Below are positions 6,736 to 12,737 of a DNA stretch of 28,625 nt, piece after piece; position 1 is the stretch's first letter, and the number at the start of each line of letters is the position of its first letter. Under the pieces are notes generated by a model. The model worked only from the letters and a program-made list of their open reading frames with translations, was not told the origin of the DNA and searched no databases. The translations under genes were made by a program, and so were the position numbers. Source of the DNA: CAZSCF01 sp964636505 (GTDB taxonomy: Bacteria > Patescibacteriota > Minisyncoccia > Moranbacterales > UBA2206); NCBI GenBank assembly GCA_964636505.1, contig CAZWRY010000011.1, positions 1 through 28,625 on the forward strand, written 5' to 3'.

Positions 6736-8190
6736 ATGACAAAGTCGCGTCTTTTTTTATTTTTTTCTTTGAGCTTGATTTCGGGAATATTTGCAAGCTC
6801 GTTTTTTTATCCCAGAATTTTGGAAAAAGCTTTTTTGCTTATTGCCTCGGTTTTTGTTTTGATTTGGCTTTTTGTTTTTTACAAAAATAAACCGGTCATG
6901 CTAGCCGGTTTTTGTGTGTTATTTTTTCTCGTTGGAATTTGGCTCACAGAAAACAAACTGGAAAAAATCAAAAACTTGGATCGCAGCGGCCAAAAATTTT
7001 CCGGAGCAGTTATTGTTTCCAGGGAGCCGCAAGAAAAAGACAGGTGGCAAAATATTATCCTTAAGCCGCAAGATAAAGAATATGCCAAGGAAAAATTTCT
7101 GATGATTTTGCCGGCTTTTCCTGAATATGCTTACAAGGATAAGTTGCAAATAGATTGCACTTTAGAAATTCCTGAGAATAAGGAAGAAACTTTTGATTAT
7201 CGGATGTATTTGGCCAAAGATGGCATTTATTATCTTTGCCAAAAGCCGGAAATAAAAATTCTGGAAAAAAATGACGACCGAAATTTTTTCAGTTTTATTT
7301 TGAAAATCAAAAATAAATTCAAGCAAAATATTAATGCGCTTTTGCCATCGCCGCAATCCGGACTTTTAACGGGTTTGCTGCTGGGCGGGACAGGGGATTT
7401 GCCGCAAGCGGTGAGTGATAATTTTTCGCGAACCGGCATGACGCATATTGTAGCCGTTTCCGGATACAATGTGACAATTATTGCCGAATATTTAATACTT
7501 CTCGGAATTTTTTTAGGACTTTGGAGAAAACAAGCTTTTTGGTTTGCAATTTCGGGCATCGCCCTTTTTGTTTTTATAGTCGGTTTTCCATCATCGGCTG
7601 TTCGGGCGGGAGTCATGGGAACAGTTTTACTTTGGGGCATAAAAAATGGCCGGCTCGGTAATTCACAAAACGCGATTGTTTTTGCGGCGGCTGTAATGCT
7701 ACTCATTAATCCGTTGCTTCTGCGGTGGGATATTGGTTTTCAGCTTTCTTTTTTAGCGACTTCGGGTATTGTTTATTTTTATCCACTCATGGAAAATCGC
7801 CTGATCAAAAAGAATAAGACCGGAGGAATCGGGGAAATTATTTTTTTGAGCATTTCGGCACAAATTTTTGTGATTCCGATAATTATTTTTAATTTTGAAA
7901 AGCTTTCCTTGATTTCGCCGCTGGCTAATTTGTTAGTTTTACCGATTATACCACTTACTATGCTCGTCGGTTTTTTGGCGCCTCTTTTCCAATTTTTTCT
8001 GCCAATTCTGGCGAAAGTTCTGGCTTGGATTGCCTATCTTTTGCTCAAGTATGAAGTGGAGGTTATTAATTTTCTGGCCAGTCTCAAATTTTCCTTCATT
8101 GAAATTAAAAATTTTTCCTGGGTCGGAATAATTATTTGGTATGTGGTTTTGGTTTTTATTATTTACAAAACCAAAAGAAAGAGAAGCTAA
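6736..8190 (+). CDS. comEC: ComEC DNA-uptake channel, membrane part only
   Basis: 484 residues from the ATG at 6736; the in-frame TTG at 6718 would place the -10 inside the gene. Several N-terminal membrane helices lead to an OB-type soluble region (about 60-190) and then the Competence domain (about 205-470). That domain contains GLLLGG and the hallmark THIVAVSGYNV, followed by many hydrophobic helices. In other bacteria ComEC carries incoming single-stranded DNA across the inner membrane. The metallo-beta-lactamase half normally fused at the C-terminus is absent here and is encoded by the next gene. A very strong hairpin covers the stop codon. Confidence 0.93.
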   Translation: MTKSRLFLFFSLSLISGIFASSFFYPRILEKAFLLIASVFVLIWLFVFYKNKPVMLAGFCVLFFLVGIWLTENKLEKIKNLDRSGQKFSGAVIVSREPQEKDRWQNIILKPQDKEYAKEKFLMILPAFPEYAYKDKLQIDCTLEIPENKEETFDYRMYLAKDGIYYLCQKPEIKILEKNDDRNFFSFILKIKNKFKQNINALLPSPQSGLLTGLLLGGTGDLPQAVSDNFSRTGMTHIVAVSGYNVTIIAEYLILLGIFLGLWRKQAFWFAISGIALFVFIVGFPSSAVRAGVMGTVLLWGIKNGRLGNSQNAIVFAAAVMLLINPLLLRWDIGFQLSFLATSGIVYFYPLMENRLIKKNKTGGIGEIIFLSISAQIFVIPIIIFNFEKLSLISPLANLLVLPIIPLTMLVGFLAPLFQFFLPILAKVLAWIAYLLLKYEVEVINFLASLKFSFIEIKNFSWVGIIIWYVVLVFIIYKTKRKRS

Positions 8191-8219
8191 GCTTCGGGGA
8201 TTCTCCGAAGCTTAGCTTC
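8183..8219 (+). other. 15-bp perfect hairpin over the comEC stop codon
   Basis: Bases 8183-8197 pair perfectly with 8205-8219 around a 7-nt loop. The TAA stop (8188-8190) lies in the 5' arm. There is no T tract downstream, so it is not a classical terminator; it may protect or terminate mRNA in another way. Confidence 0.75.
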
Positions 8220-8233
8220 CGTAAAAGCATTTG

Positions 8234-8242
8234 TGATAAAAT
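8234..8242 (+). promoter_or_regulatory. Extended -10 of the ComEC-type hydrolase gene, leaderless arrangement
   Basis: TG-A-TAAAAT (8234-8242) ends six bases before the ATG at 8249, so the mRNA would start at or next to the start codon. Confidence 0.5.
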
Positions 8243-8248
8243 AAAAAA

Positions 8249-9112
8249 ATGAGAAGAAGAAAAATAATTTATGGCGGGATATTATTGCTTTTTGCTTTGG
8301 CGATTATTTTGGGCCTAGTTATTTTTGGATCGAGTAAGAATTTTTTGGCGGTAAAATTTTTGGATGTCGGGCAAGGCGATGCAATCCTAATTAGCCAGGG
8401 CAAAAATCAAATCCTGATTGATGGGGGACCGAGCGGACAAAAAATAATGGAAAAATTGGGAAAATACGTGCCTTTTTGGGATAGGGAAATAGAAGCAGTC
8501 CTCATCACGCATCCGGACAGCGACCACATTGAAGGCTTGGTGGATGTTTTGCAAAATTATAAAGTTGCAGCAGTAATTGAAACCGATGTGGCCAGTGATT
8601 CGGCTGTCTACGCTAAGCTGCAGGAACTGATTAAAGAAAAAAATATTCCCAAGATAAAAGCCACTTTGGGCACAAAAATAAAACTTACTGAAAAAAATGA
8701 ACTGGAGATATTAAATTCGGAAGATATTAATGCGGCTTCGCAAAAAGAAACTAATTCCAGTAGTGTGGTTTCCAATCTTGCGGCCGGAATTACGAAGTTT
8801 TTGTTTACGGGAGATTTGCCCAGCGAAAAAGAAGCGAAACTTATTTCTCAAAAAATTGATTTGGCAGCCGATGTTTTGAAAGTGGGACACCACGGTTCTA
8901 AATATTCAACCAGTGCGGATTTTTTGGACAAAGTTAACTCAACGGACGCGGTCATTTCGGTCGGGAAAAACAATCGCTATGGCCATCCGGCAGCGGAAAC
9001 TCTGGATCGGCTTAAAAACAAAAAAAATAATATTTTAAGGACTGACATTCAGGGCGATATTATCTATGAATGCCGAAAGGAGAACGAAAAATGTCGGCTG
9101 ATTGCTAACTAA
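8249..9112 (+). CDS. Anchored metallo-beta-lactamase, separated ComEC C-terminal half
   Basis: 287 residues. One N-terminal membrane helix (about 6-28) is followed by a metallo-beta-lactamase domain. Visible motifs are FLDVGQGDAILI, the metal site H88-P-D90-S-D92-H93, the TGDLP strand, KVGHHGSKYST and NRYGHP near the end. This is the arrangement of the hydrolase domain of ComEC/Rec2, thought to process the non-transported DNA strand. The adjacent upstream gene encodes the channel without this domain, so the two probably work together at the outer face of the inner membrane. Alternative: an independent membrane-bound phosphodiesterase. Confidence 0.9.
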   Translation: MRRRKIIYGGILLLFALAIILGLVIFGSSKNFLAVKFLDVGQGDAILISQGKNQILIDGGPSGQKIMEKLGKYVPFWDREIEAVLITHPDSDHIEGLVDVLQNYKVAAVIETDVASDSAVYAKLQELIKEKNIPKIKATLGTKIKLTEKNELEILNSEDINAASQKETNSSSVVSNLAAGITKFLFTGDLPSEKEAKLISQKIDLAADVLKVGHHGSKYSTSADFLDKVNSTDAVISVGKNNRYGHPAAETLDRLKNKKNNILRTDIQGDIIYECRKENEKCRLIAN

Positions 9113-9121
9113 AAAACTTTG

Positions 9122-9130
9122 TGCTAGATT
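9122..9130 (+). promoter_or_regulatory. Extended -10 upstream of ndk
   Basis: TG-C-TAGATT, 27 bases before the ndk ATG; same layout as several other promoters here. Confidence 0.45.
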
Positions 9131-9157
9131 AAATTTAATAAGTATTAATAAAATTTT

Positions 9158-9772
9158 ATGGAAAATCATCCAAGCCAAGAAAGAACATTGGTTATCATCA
9201 AGCCGGACGGAGTGCAAAGAACTTTAATCGGAGAAATTATCAAACGCTACGAAAGAGTGGGCTTAAAAATGATTGCTTTGAAAATGCTCATTCCAACGGA
9301 AGAAATGGCAGTCAAACATTATTATGAAGTTGGCGGAGATGCCTGGCTGGAAGAAGTCGGCCGCAAAGCTCGTGCCGCGTATGAAAAAAAGGGATTGCAA
9401 TCTCCTTACGCAACCAACATGGAAAACGGTAAGGCAGTTATGATGTCTAATGCCAAATACTTGAGTTCTGGCCCGGTCATTGCGATGATTTGGCAGGGAA
9501 ACGGAGCGGTTGGCTTGGTTAGGAAAATTACCGGTGGTACGGAGCCTTTGACTTCTGATGTCGGAACAATTCGCGGAGATCTGACTTTGGATTCCTATCA
9601 AATTGCCGATGTTGACCAAAGAAGCGTGAGGAATTTGATTCATGCCTCCGGTACATCTGAAGAAGCGGAAAAGGAAATTCCTATTTGGTTTAAAAAAGAA
9701 GAAATTTTGCAATATAGACTGATCCAAGAAAGCATTTTGTATGATGTGAATTTGGACGGAATTATGGAATAA
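9158..9772 (+). CDS. ndk: Nucleoside diphosphate kinase with internal insertion
   Basis: 204 residues, against about 140-150 in the common family. TLVIIKPDGVQR (10-21) starts the fold; the phospho-accepting histidine is His162 in NLIHASGTSEEAEKEI. It transfers the gamma phosphate between nucleoside triphosphates and so complements the RNR genes upstream. The extra length comes from an insertion of about 35 residues after the first helices (about 61-100, DAWLEEVGRKARAAYEKKG and on) and a longer C-terminal tail. Similar enlarged NDKs are known to me from archaea and candidate phyla, but I cannot check this. A hairpin terminator follows. Confidence 0.95.
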   Translation: MENHPSQERTLVIIKPDGVQRTLIGEIIKRYERVGLKMIALKMLIPTEEMAVKHYYEVGGDAWLEEVGRKARAAYEKKGLQSPYATNMENGKAVMMSNAKYLSSGPVIAMIWQGNGAVGLVRKITGGTEPLTSDVGTIRGDLTLDSYQIADVDQRSVRNLIHASGTSEEAEKEIPIWFKKEEILQYRLIQESILYDVNLDGIME

Positions 9773-9800
9773 ATTTTGGAGCAAAAAAGTGTTTTTCTTT

Positions 9801-9831
9801 GACCGCACTAAAAAAGATAGGGCGGTCTTAT
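9801..9831 (+). terminator. Terminator after ndk
   Basis: GACCGCACTA (9801-9810) pairs with TAGGGCGGTC (9818-9827) with one mismatch and a 7-nt A-rich loop. The T tract is weak. Confidence 0.65.
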
Positions 9832-9841
9832 TGAATAAAAT

Positions 9842-10426
9842 ATGGCTGTAAACAAGAATTATAAAATCAATCAGAAAGAATTCGCGGAGCTAATTAAAGA
9901 AGGCGGCATTGGAGTTTTGCCGACGGATACGGTTTTTGGCTTGGTCGGAAGCGCTTTTTCAAAGAAGGCGGTGGAAAGAATATATGAAATTAAAGAAAGA
10001 AATCCGCAGAGTCCTTTTATTGTTCTCATTGGCTCTACTCAAGATTTGGAAAAGTTTAATATTAAATTAAATCAAGAGTCTAAAAATTTTTTGCAAAAAA
10101 ATTGGCCCGGCAAGATAAGTGTGATTCTGCCTTGCTCCAGTCCGAAATTTGCTTATCTGCATCAGGGTCTCAAATCTTTGGCTTTTCGCTGGCCACGAAA
10201 GAAAGCTCTGGTGGACCTAATCAAAAAAACAGGGCCATTGGTAGCTCCCAGTGCCAATCCTAAGGGTCAAAAACTAGCCAAGAACATAACCGAAGCTAAA
10301 AAATATTTTGGCAATAAAATTGATTTCTATGTTTCAGGTAAAACTAACGAGCTCCCATCAACTTTGGTTAAAATTGAAAAAGGCAAGTTGGTAATTTTAC
10401 GAGAAGGCGCAAAAAAGATAAAATAA
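9842..10426 (+). CDS. tsaC: Threonylcarbamoyl-AMP synthase (Sua5/YrdC)
   Basis: 194 residues, the YrdC-only short form without the Sua5 C-terminal domain. GGIGVLPTDTVFGLVG, then IKERNPQSPFIVLI and the later LVAPSANPKGQKLAK region are characteristic. It makes threonylcarbamoyl-AMP for the t6A modification at position 37 of ANN-decoding tRNAs. The ATG lies only 15 bases after the ndk terminator arm and has no Shine-Dalgarno; a TAAAAT abuts the start codon but is too close to be its -10. It converges with rpmB on a shared terminator. Confidence 0.93.
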   Translation: MAVNKNYKINQKEFAELIKEGGIGVLPTDTVFGLVGSAFSKKAVERIYEIKERNPQSPFIVLIGSTQDLEKFNIKLNQESKNFLQKNWPGKISVILPCSSPKFAYLHQGLKSLAFRWPRKKALVDLIKKTGPLVAPSANPKGQKLAKNITEAKKYFGNKIDFYVSGKTNELPSTLVKIEKGKLVILREGAKKIK

Positions 10427-10455
10427 AAAACCCGGTTTAATCCGGGTGTTTTTTT
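10425..10455. terminator. Bidirectional terminator between tsaC and rpmB
   Basis: A run of A plus CCCGG (10431-10435), then CCGGG (10442-10446) and a T run; it works in both directions between the converging genes and abuts the rpmB stop. Confidence 0.85.
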
Positions 10456-10627
10456 ATTTAGTCTTGCTGGCAGCTTTAATGCATCTAGCGCAAGCTCTTT
10501 TTTTCTTTCCGTCGATTTTTTTGGCTTGCAGATTAATGCTAAATTTCCTAAGAGTAGCAATATTTGAATGACTTCTCTTGTTTCCGCTTTGAGCTGATCG
10601 GCCGCAGATTTCACAAACTTTACTCAT
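10454..10627 (-). CDS. rpmB: Ribosomal protein bL28
   Basis: 57 residues, too short for many ORF callers. The minus-strand frame starts MSKVCEICGRSAQSGNKRSHSN, continues LRKFSINLQ and ends CARCIKAASKTK. The two C-x2-C pairs (Cys5/Cys8 and Cys46/Cys49) are the zinc-binding form of bL28. It is part of the large ribosomal subunit. It is divergent from the M50 protease gene, with the 9-nt repeat array in the shared upstream region. Confidence 0.93.
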   Translation of the reverse strand: MSKVCEICGRSAQSGNKRSHSNIATLRKFSINLQAKKIDGKKKRACARCIKAASKTK

Positions 10628-10638
10628 ACAAATTAGTC

Positions 10639-10706
10639 ATAAAGTTCCTAAAGTTCGTAAAGTCCATAAAGCTAACTTTCTAACTTTATAAACTTTCAAC
10701 TTTAAA
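10639..10706. repeat. Second copy of the inverted 9-nt AAAGTT array
   Basis: Units of the form NTAAAGTTC at 10639, 10648, 10657 and 10666, then AACTTT-type units on the other side (10675-10706). It is clearly related to 2398-2463, both flanks and arms aligning with few differences. It lies between the divergent rpmB and M50 genes. Confidence 0.75.
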
Positions 10707-10716
10707 AACTAAAGCA

Positions 10717-10745
10717 TTGATTTATTACAAAATTTAGGTTATCAT
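10717..10745 (+). promoter_or_regulatory. Promoter of the M50 protease gene
   Basis: TTGATT (10717-10722), 17 bases, TATCAT (10740-10745). A modest Shine-Dalgarno (AAGGA) precedes the ATG at 10774. Confidence 0.5.
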
Positions 10746-10773
10746 ACAAAATGATAATTGGCAAGGAAAAACT

Positions 10774-11478
10774 ATGCTAAATGAAATTATTTTAATTATT
10801 CTTTATTTTTTTATCCTCATTTACTCTATTATTTTGCATGAAGTTTCCCATGGAGTGATGGCGGCATGGCTAGGCGATAAAACGGCGGAATATGCCGGTC
10901 GAATCACAGCTAATCCTTTAAAACACATTGACCCATGGATGACTATCATCGTGCCGTTTTTAATGCTGGTTTTAAGTGGTGGACGGTTTGCTTTCGGCGG
11001 AGCTAAACCAGTTCCTTACAATCCATACAATTTGAAAAATCAAAAATGGGGACCGGCCTTGGTGGCCCTGGCTGGTCCGGCTTCAAATATTTGTATTGCT
11101 TTGGTGGCAGCTGTTCTAGCGAAAATTATTTCCCTGCCAATGATTGCTAAAGCTGATATCATAAACAATATCAGGTTTGAAAATGATTGGGGGGCTTTGA
11201 CTACGGCCATCTCCGGTTCTTGGGGGTCAATTGTTTTCACTTTTTTGATCATAATAATTTTTTGGAATATTCTTTTGGCCGTTTTTAATCTCATTCCTAT
11301 TCCGCCGCTGGATGGTTCAAAACTTTTATTTTCAATTATTCCCATTAAAATGGAAACTGTTGCCATTTTGGAGCAGTTCGGTTTTGTTCTGCTGATTATG
11401 CTTATTATCCTGTTTCCGACTCCATTCAGCTTCCTACTTAACCTTTTTTGGTCAATTTTTTTCAGGCTGACCGTCTGA
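10774..11478 (+). CDS. Site-2-protease-type M50 membrane metallopeptidase
   Basis: 234 residues with about five or six membrane helices. The zinc motif is H22-E-V-S-H26 in the first long helix, and the third ligand is probably Asp180 in NLIPIPPLDGS. NPLKHIDP and FGGAKPVP are typical of the minimal S2P-M50 group without PDZ domain. Such proteases cut substrates inside the membrane, for example anti-sigma factors; no substrate is suggested by the neighbours. It is a monocistronic-looking gene before the str operon promoter. Fairly certain of family, not of role. Confidence 0.9.
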   Translation: MLNEIILIILYFFILIYSIILHEVSHGVMAAWLGDKTAEYAGRITANPLKHIDPWMTIIVPFLMLVLSGGRFAFGGAKPVPYNPYNLKNQKWGPALVALAGPASNICIALVAAVLAKIISLPMIAKADIINNIRFENDWGALTTAISGSWGSIVFTFLIIIIFWNILLAVFNLIPIPPLDGSKLLFSIIPIKMETVAILEQFGFVLLIMLIILFPTPFSFLLNLFWSIFFRLTV

Positions 11479-11490
11479 TTTTGTCCAGGG

Positions 11491-11519
11491 TTGACACTTC
11501 CTGGGTTATTGTTTATTAT
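11491..11519 (+). promoter_or_regulatory. Promoter of the str operon
   Basis: TTGACA (11491-11496), 17 bases, TATTAT (11514-11519): the best -35/-10 pair in the window, as expected for ribosomal protein genes. It leaves a leader of nearly 200 bases before rpsL. A TATAAT at 11651-11656 may be a second start. Confidence 0.7.
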
Positions 11520-11680
11520 TGTTTTGCTGGGTTAACTGGCAGTTTTTAATTACGAGAAAAAGTAGCCATCCTGCAACCGATTTCGGATAAAAATACTTTT
11601 TATTCTTATGAGTTGCTCGCGGAATCGCCTTCGGCTTGGCTTTATTTTAGTATAATTTTTTAGAATTAAATCGGTGCGGG

Positions 11681-11724
11681 ATTGGCATTTTGTTGCCAAT
11701 CGTGCCTCGCGGACAAAATGCCAA
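11681..11724 (+). promoter_or_regulatory. Two mutually exclusive hairpins at the rpsL start codon
   Basis: Bases 11682-11693 pair perfectly (12 bp) with 11713-11724, and this second arm contains the rpsL ATG (11718-11720). Alternatively ATTGGCA (11681-11687) pairs with TGCCAAT (11694-11700), using the same 5' arm and freeing the ATG. This geometry suits translational control of the operon, by a ribosomal protein or other signal. Confidence 0.6.
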
Positions 11725-12137
11725 CTATAAATCAACTCAAGAAAAGACCAAGAAAAAAGATAGGCGAAAAAACCAAGACGCCGGCTTTTAAAAATGTTTT
11801 TAATACACTTAAAAACAGGCCAATCGATTCATCTAGCCCGTTCAAAAGAGGTGTTTGCTTGAAAGTCGGAACAACTACTCCCAAAAAACCTAACTCAGCT
11901 CTGCGAAAAATCGCCAGAGTTAAGCTTACTAATGGAATGGAAGTTACTGCCTATATCCCGGGAATCGGGCATAATTTGCAAGAGCACTCAATCGTGGTGC
12001 TTCGCGGGGGCAGGGTAAAAGATTTGCCAGGCGTTAGATATCATGTAGTGAGAGGTGTGATGGACTGTGCCGGAGTTGCCAAAAGAAAAAGAGGTCGAAG
12101 CTTGTACGGAGCCAAGAGAGAAAAAAAATCAGAATAA
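11718..12137 (+). CDS. rpsL: Ribosomal protein uS12
   Basis: 139 residues from the ATG at 11718 (MPTINQLKKRPRKK); the upstream in-frame TTG at 11682 would add residues unlike any S12. Conserved stretches GVCLKVGTTTPKKPNSALRKIARVKL and IGHNLQEHSIVVLRGGRVKDLPGVRYHVVRG are intact. The lysine in TPKKPNS, changed in many streptomycin-resistant strains, has the wild-type residue. It is the first gene of the str operon; rpsG and fusA follow. No Shine-Dalgarno is visible; the start lies within a hairpin. Confidence 0.97.
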   Translation: MPTINQLKKRPRKKIGEKTKTPAFKNVFNTLKNRPIDSSSPFKRGVCLKVGTTTPKKPNSALRKIARVKLTNGMEVTAYIPGIGHNLQEHSIVVLRGGRVKDLPGVRYHVVRGVMDCAGVAKRKRGRSLYGAKREKKSE

Positions 12138-12144
12138 ATTTTTA

Positions 12145-12243
12145 AACATATAACATATAACATAAAACATAAAACACTAACTTTTAGTTTCAGAATCCAA
12201 ATCCAATTTTGTTTTATGCTTCATGATTCATGTTTCATGACCT
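12145..12243. repeat. Inverted arrays of 7-nt repeats between rpsL and rpsG
   Basis: The left array is AACATAT, AACATAT, AACATAA, AACATAA, AACACTA (12145-12179). The right array has units ending TTCATG every seven bases (12219-12239), and TTTTATG precedes it. Read on the other strand the right array is CATGAAA-like, so the two arms can pair. A partial unit also precedes fusA (12720-12737). Confidence 0.7.
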
Positions 12244-12711
12244 ATGCCAAGACGAAAAAGAATATTTAAAAAAGATTTAAAGCCCGATCAAAGATATAAT
12301 AATTTGTTGGTTAGTAAATTCATAAATAGTATTATGCTGAAAGGCAAAAGATCTGCCGCTGAAGGCATTATTTATGAAGCTTTTGATATTATCCATGAAA
12401 AAACCAAAAAAGGAGGATTGAATATTTTTGAACAAGCTCTAAAAAACGTTTCTCCTCTGGTAGAGCTAAAATCCAGAAGAGTTGGCGGAGCTAATTATCA
12501 AGTTCCAATTCCCGTTTCCGGAGAAAGAAGAACAACCCTGGCTATCCGATGGATCAAAGATGCCACTCGTAAGAAAAAAGGTAAAAAGATGGCGGAAAAA
12601 TTAGCCGATGAACTTATTGATGCTTCAAACAAAGTTGGTGCAGCCATGAAAAAAAGAGAAGATGTTCACAGAATGGCTGAAGCCAATAAAGCCTTTGCTC
12701 ATTTTGCATAA
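12244..12711 (+). CDS. rpsG: Ribosomal protein uS7
   Basis: 155 residues, normal length. MPRRKRIFKKDLKPDQRYNN, then SKFINSIMLKGKRSAAEGIIYEAF, VELKSRRVGGANYQVP and RWIKDATRKKKGKKMAEKLADEL are characteristic. It nucleates the 3' domain of 16S rRNA assembly and in E. coli is the autoregulator of this operon. The gene lies 106 bases after rpsL, a gap filled by the 7-nt repeats, and 26 bases before fusA. Confidence 0.97.
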   Translation: MPRRKRIFKKDLKPDQRYNNLLVSKFINSIMLKGKRSAAEGIIYEAFDIIHEKTKKGGLNIFEQALKNVSPLVELKSRRVGGANYQVPIPVSGERRTTLAIRWIKDATRKKKGKKMAEKLADELIDASNKVGAAMKKREDVHRMAEANKAFAHFA

Positions 12712-12737
12712 AAAATAATACATAACATAAAATATAC

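Noticed and set aside
7230..7706. Minus-strand 158-residue ORF inside comEC
   Set aside because: Antisense shadow of a strongly recognisable membrane domain; no promoter or start signal.
9263..9808. Minus-strand 181-residue ORF opposite ndk
   Set aside because: Antisense to the NDK active-site codons; the length is due to codon bias of the real gene.
10327..10614. Minus-strand 95-residue ORF over tsaC end and rpmB
   Set aside because: It is in another frame than bL28, which clearly has the zinc-ribbon protein sequence (10454-10627), and it runs through the terminator.
11479..11717. tRNA or known riboswitch in the rpsL leader
   Set aside because: No cloverleaf, T-loop or conserved riboswitch core could be drawn; only the hairpins described are supported.
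11550..11735. Minus-strand 61-residue ORF in the rpsL leader
   Set aside because: It crosses the rpsL start and hairpins, has no Shine-Dalgarno or recognisable motif; best read as chance.
12145..12243. CRISPR array
   Set aside because: The units are 7 nt with no spacers, and there are no cas genes.
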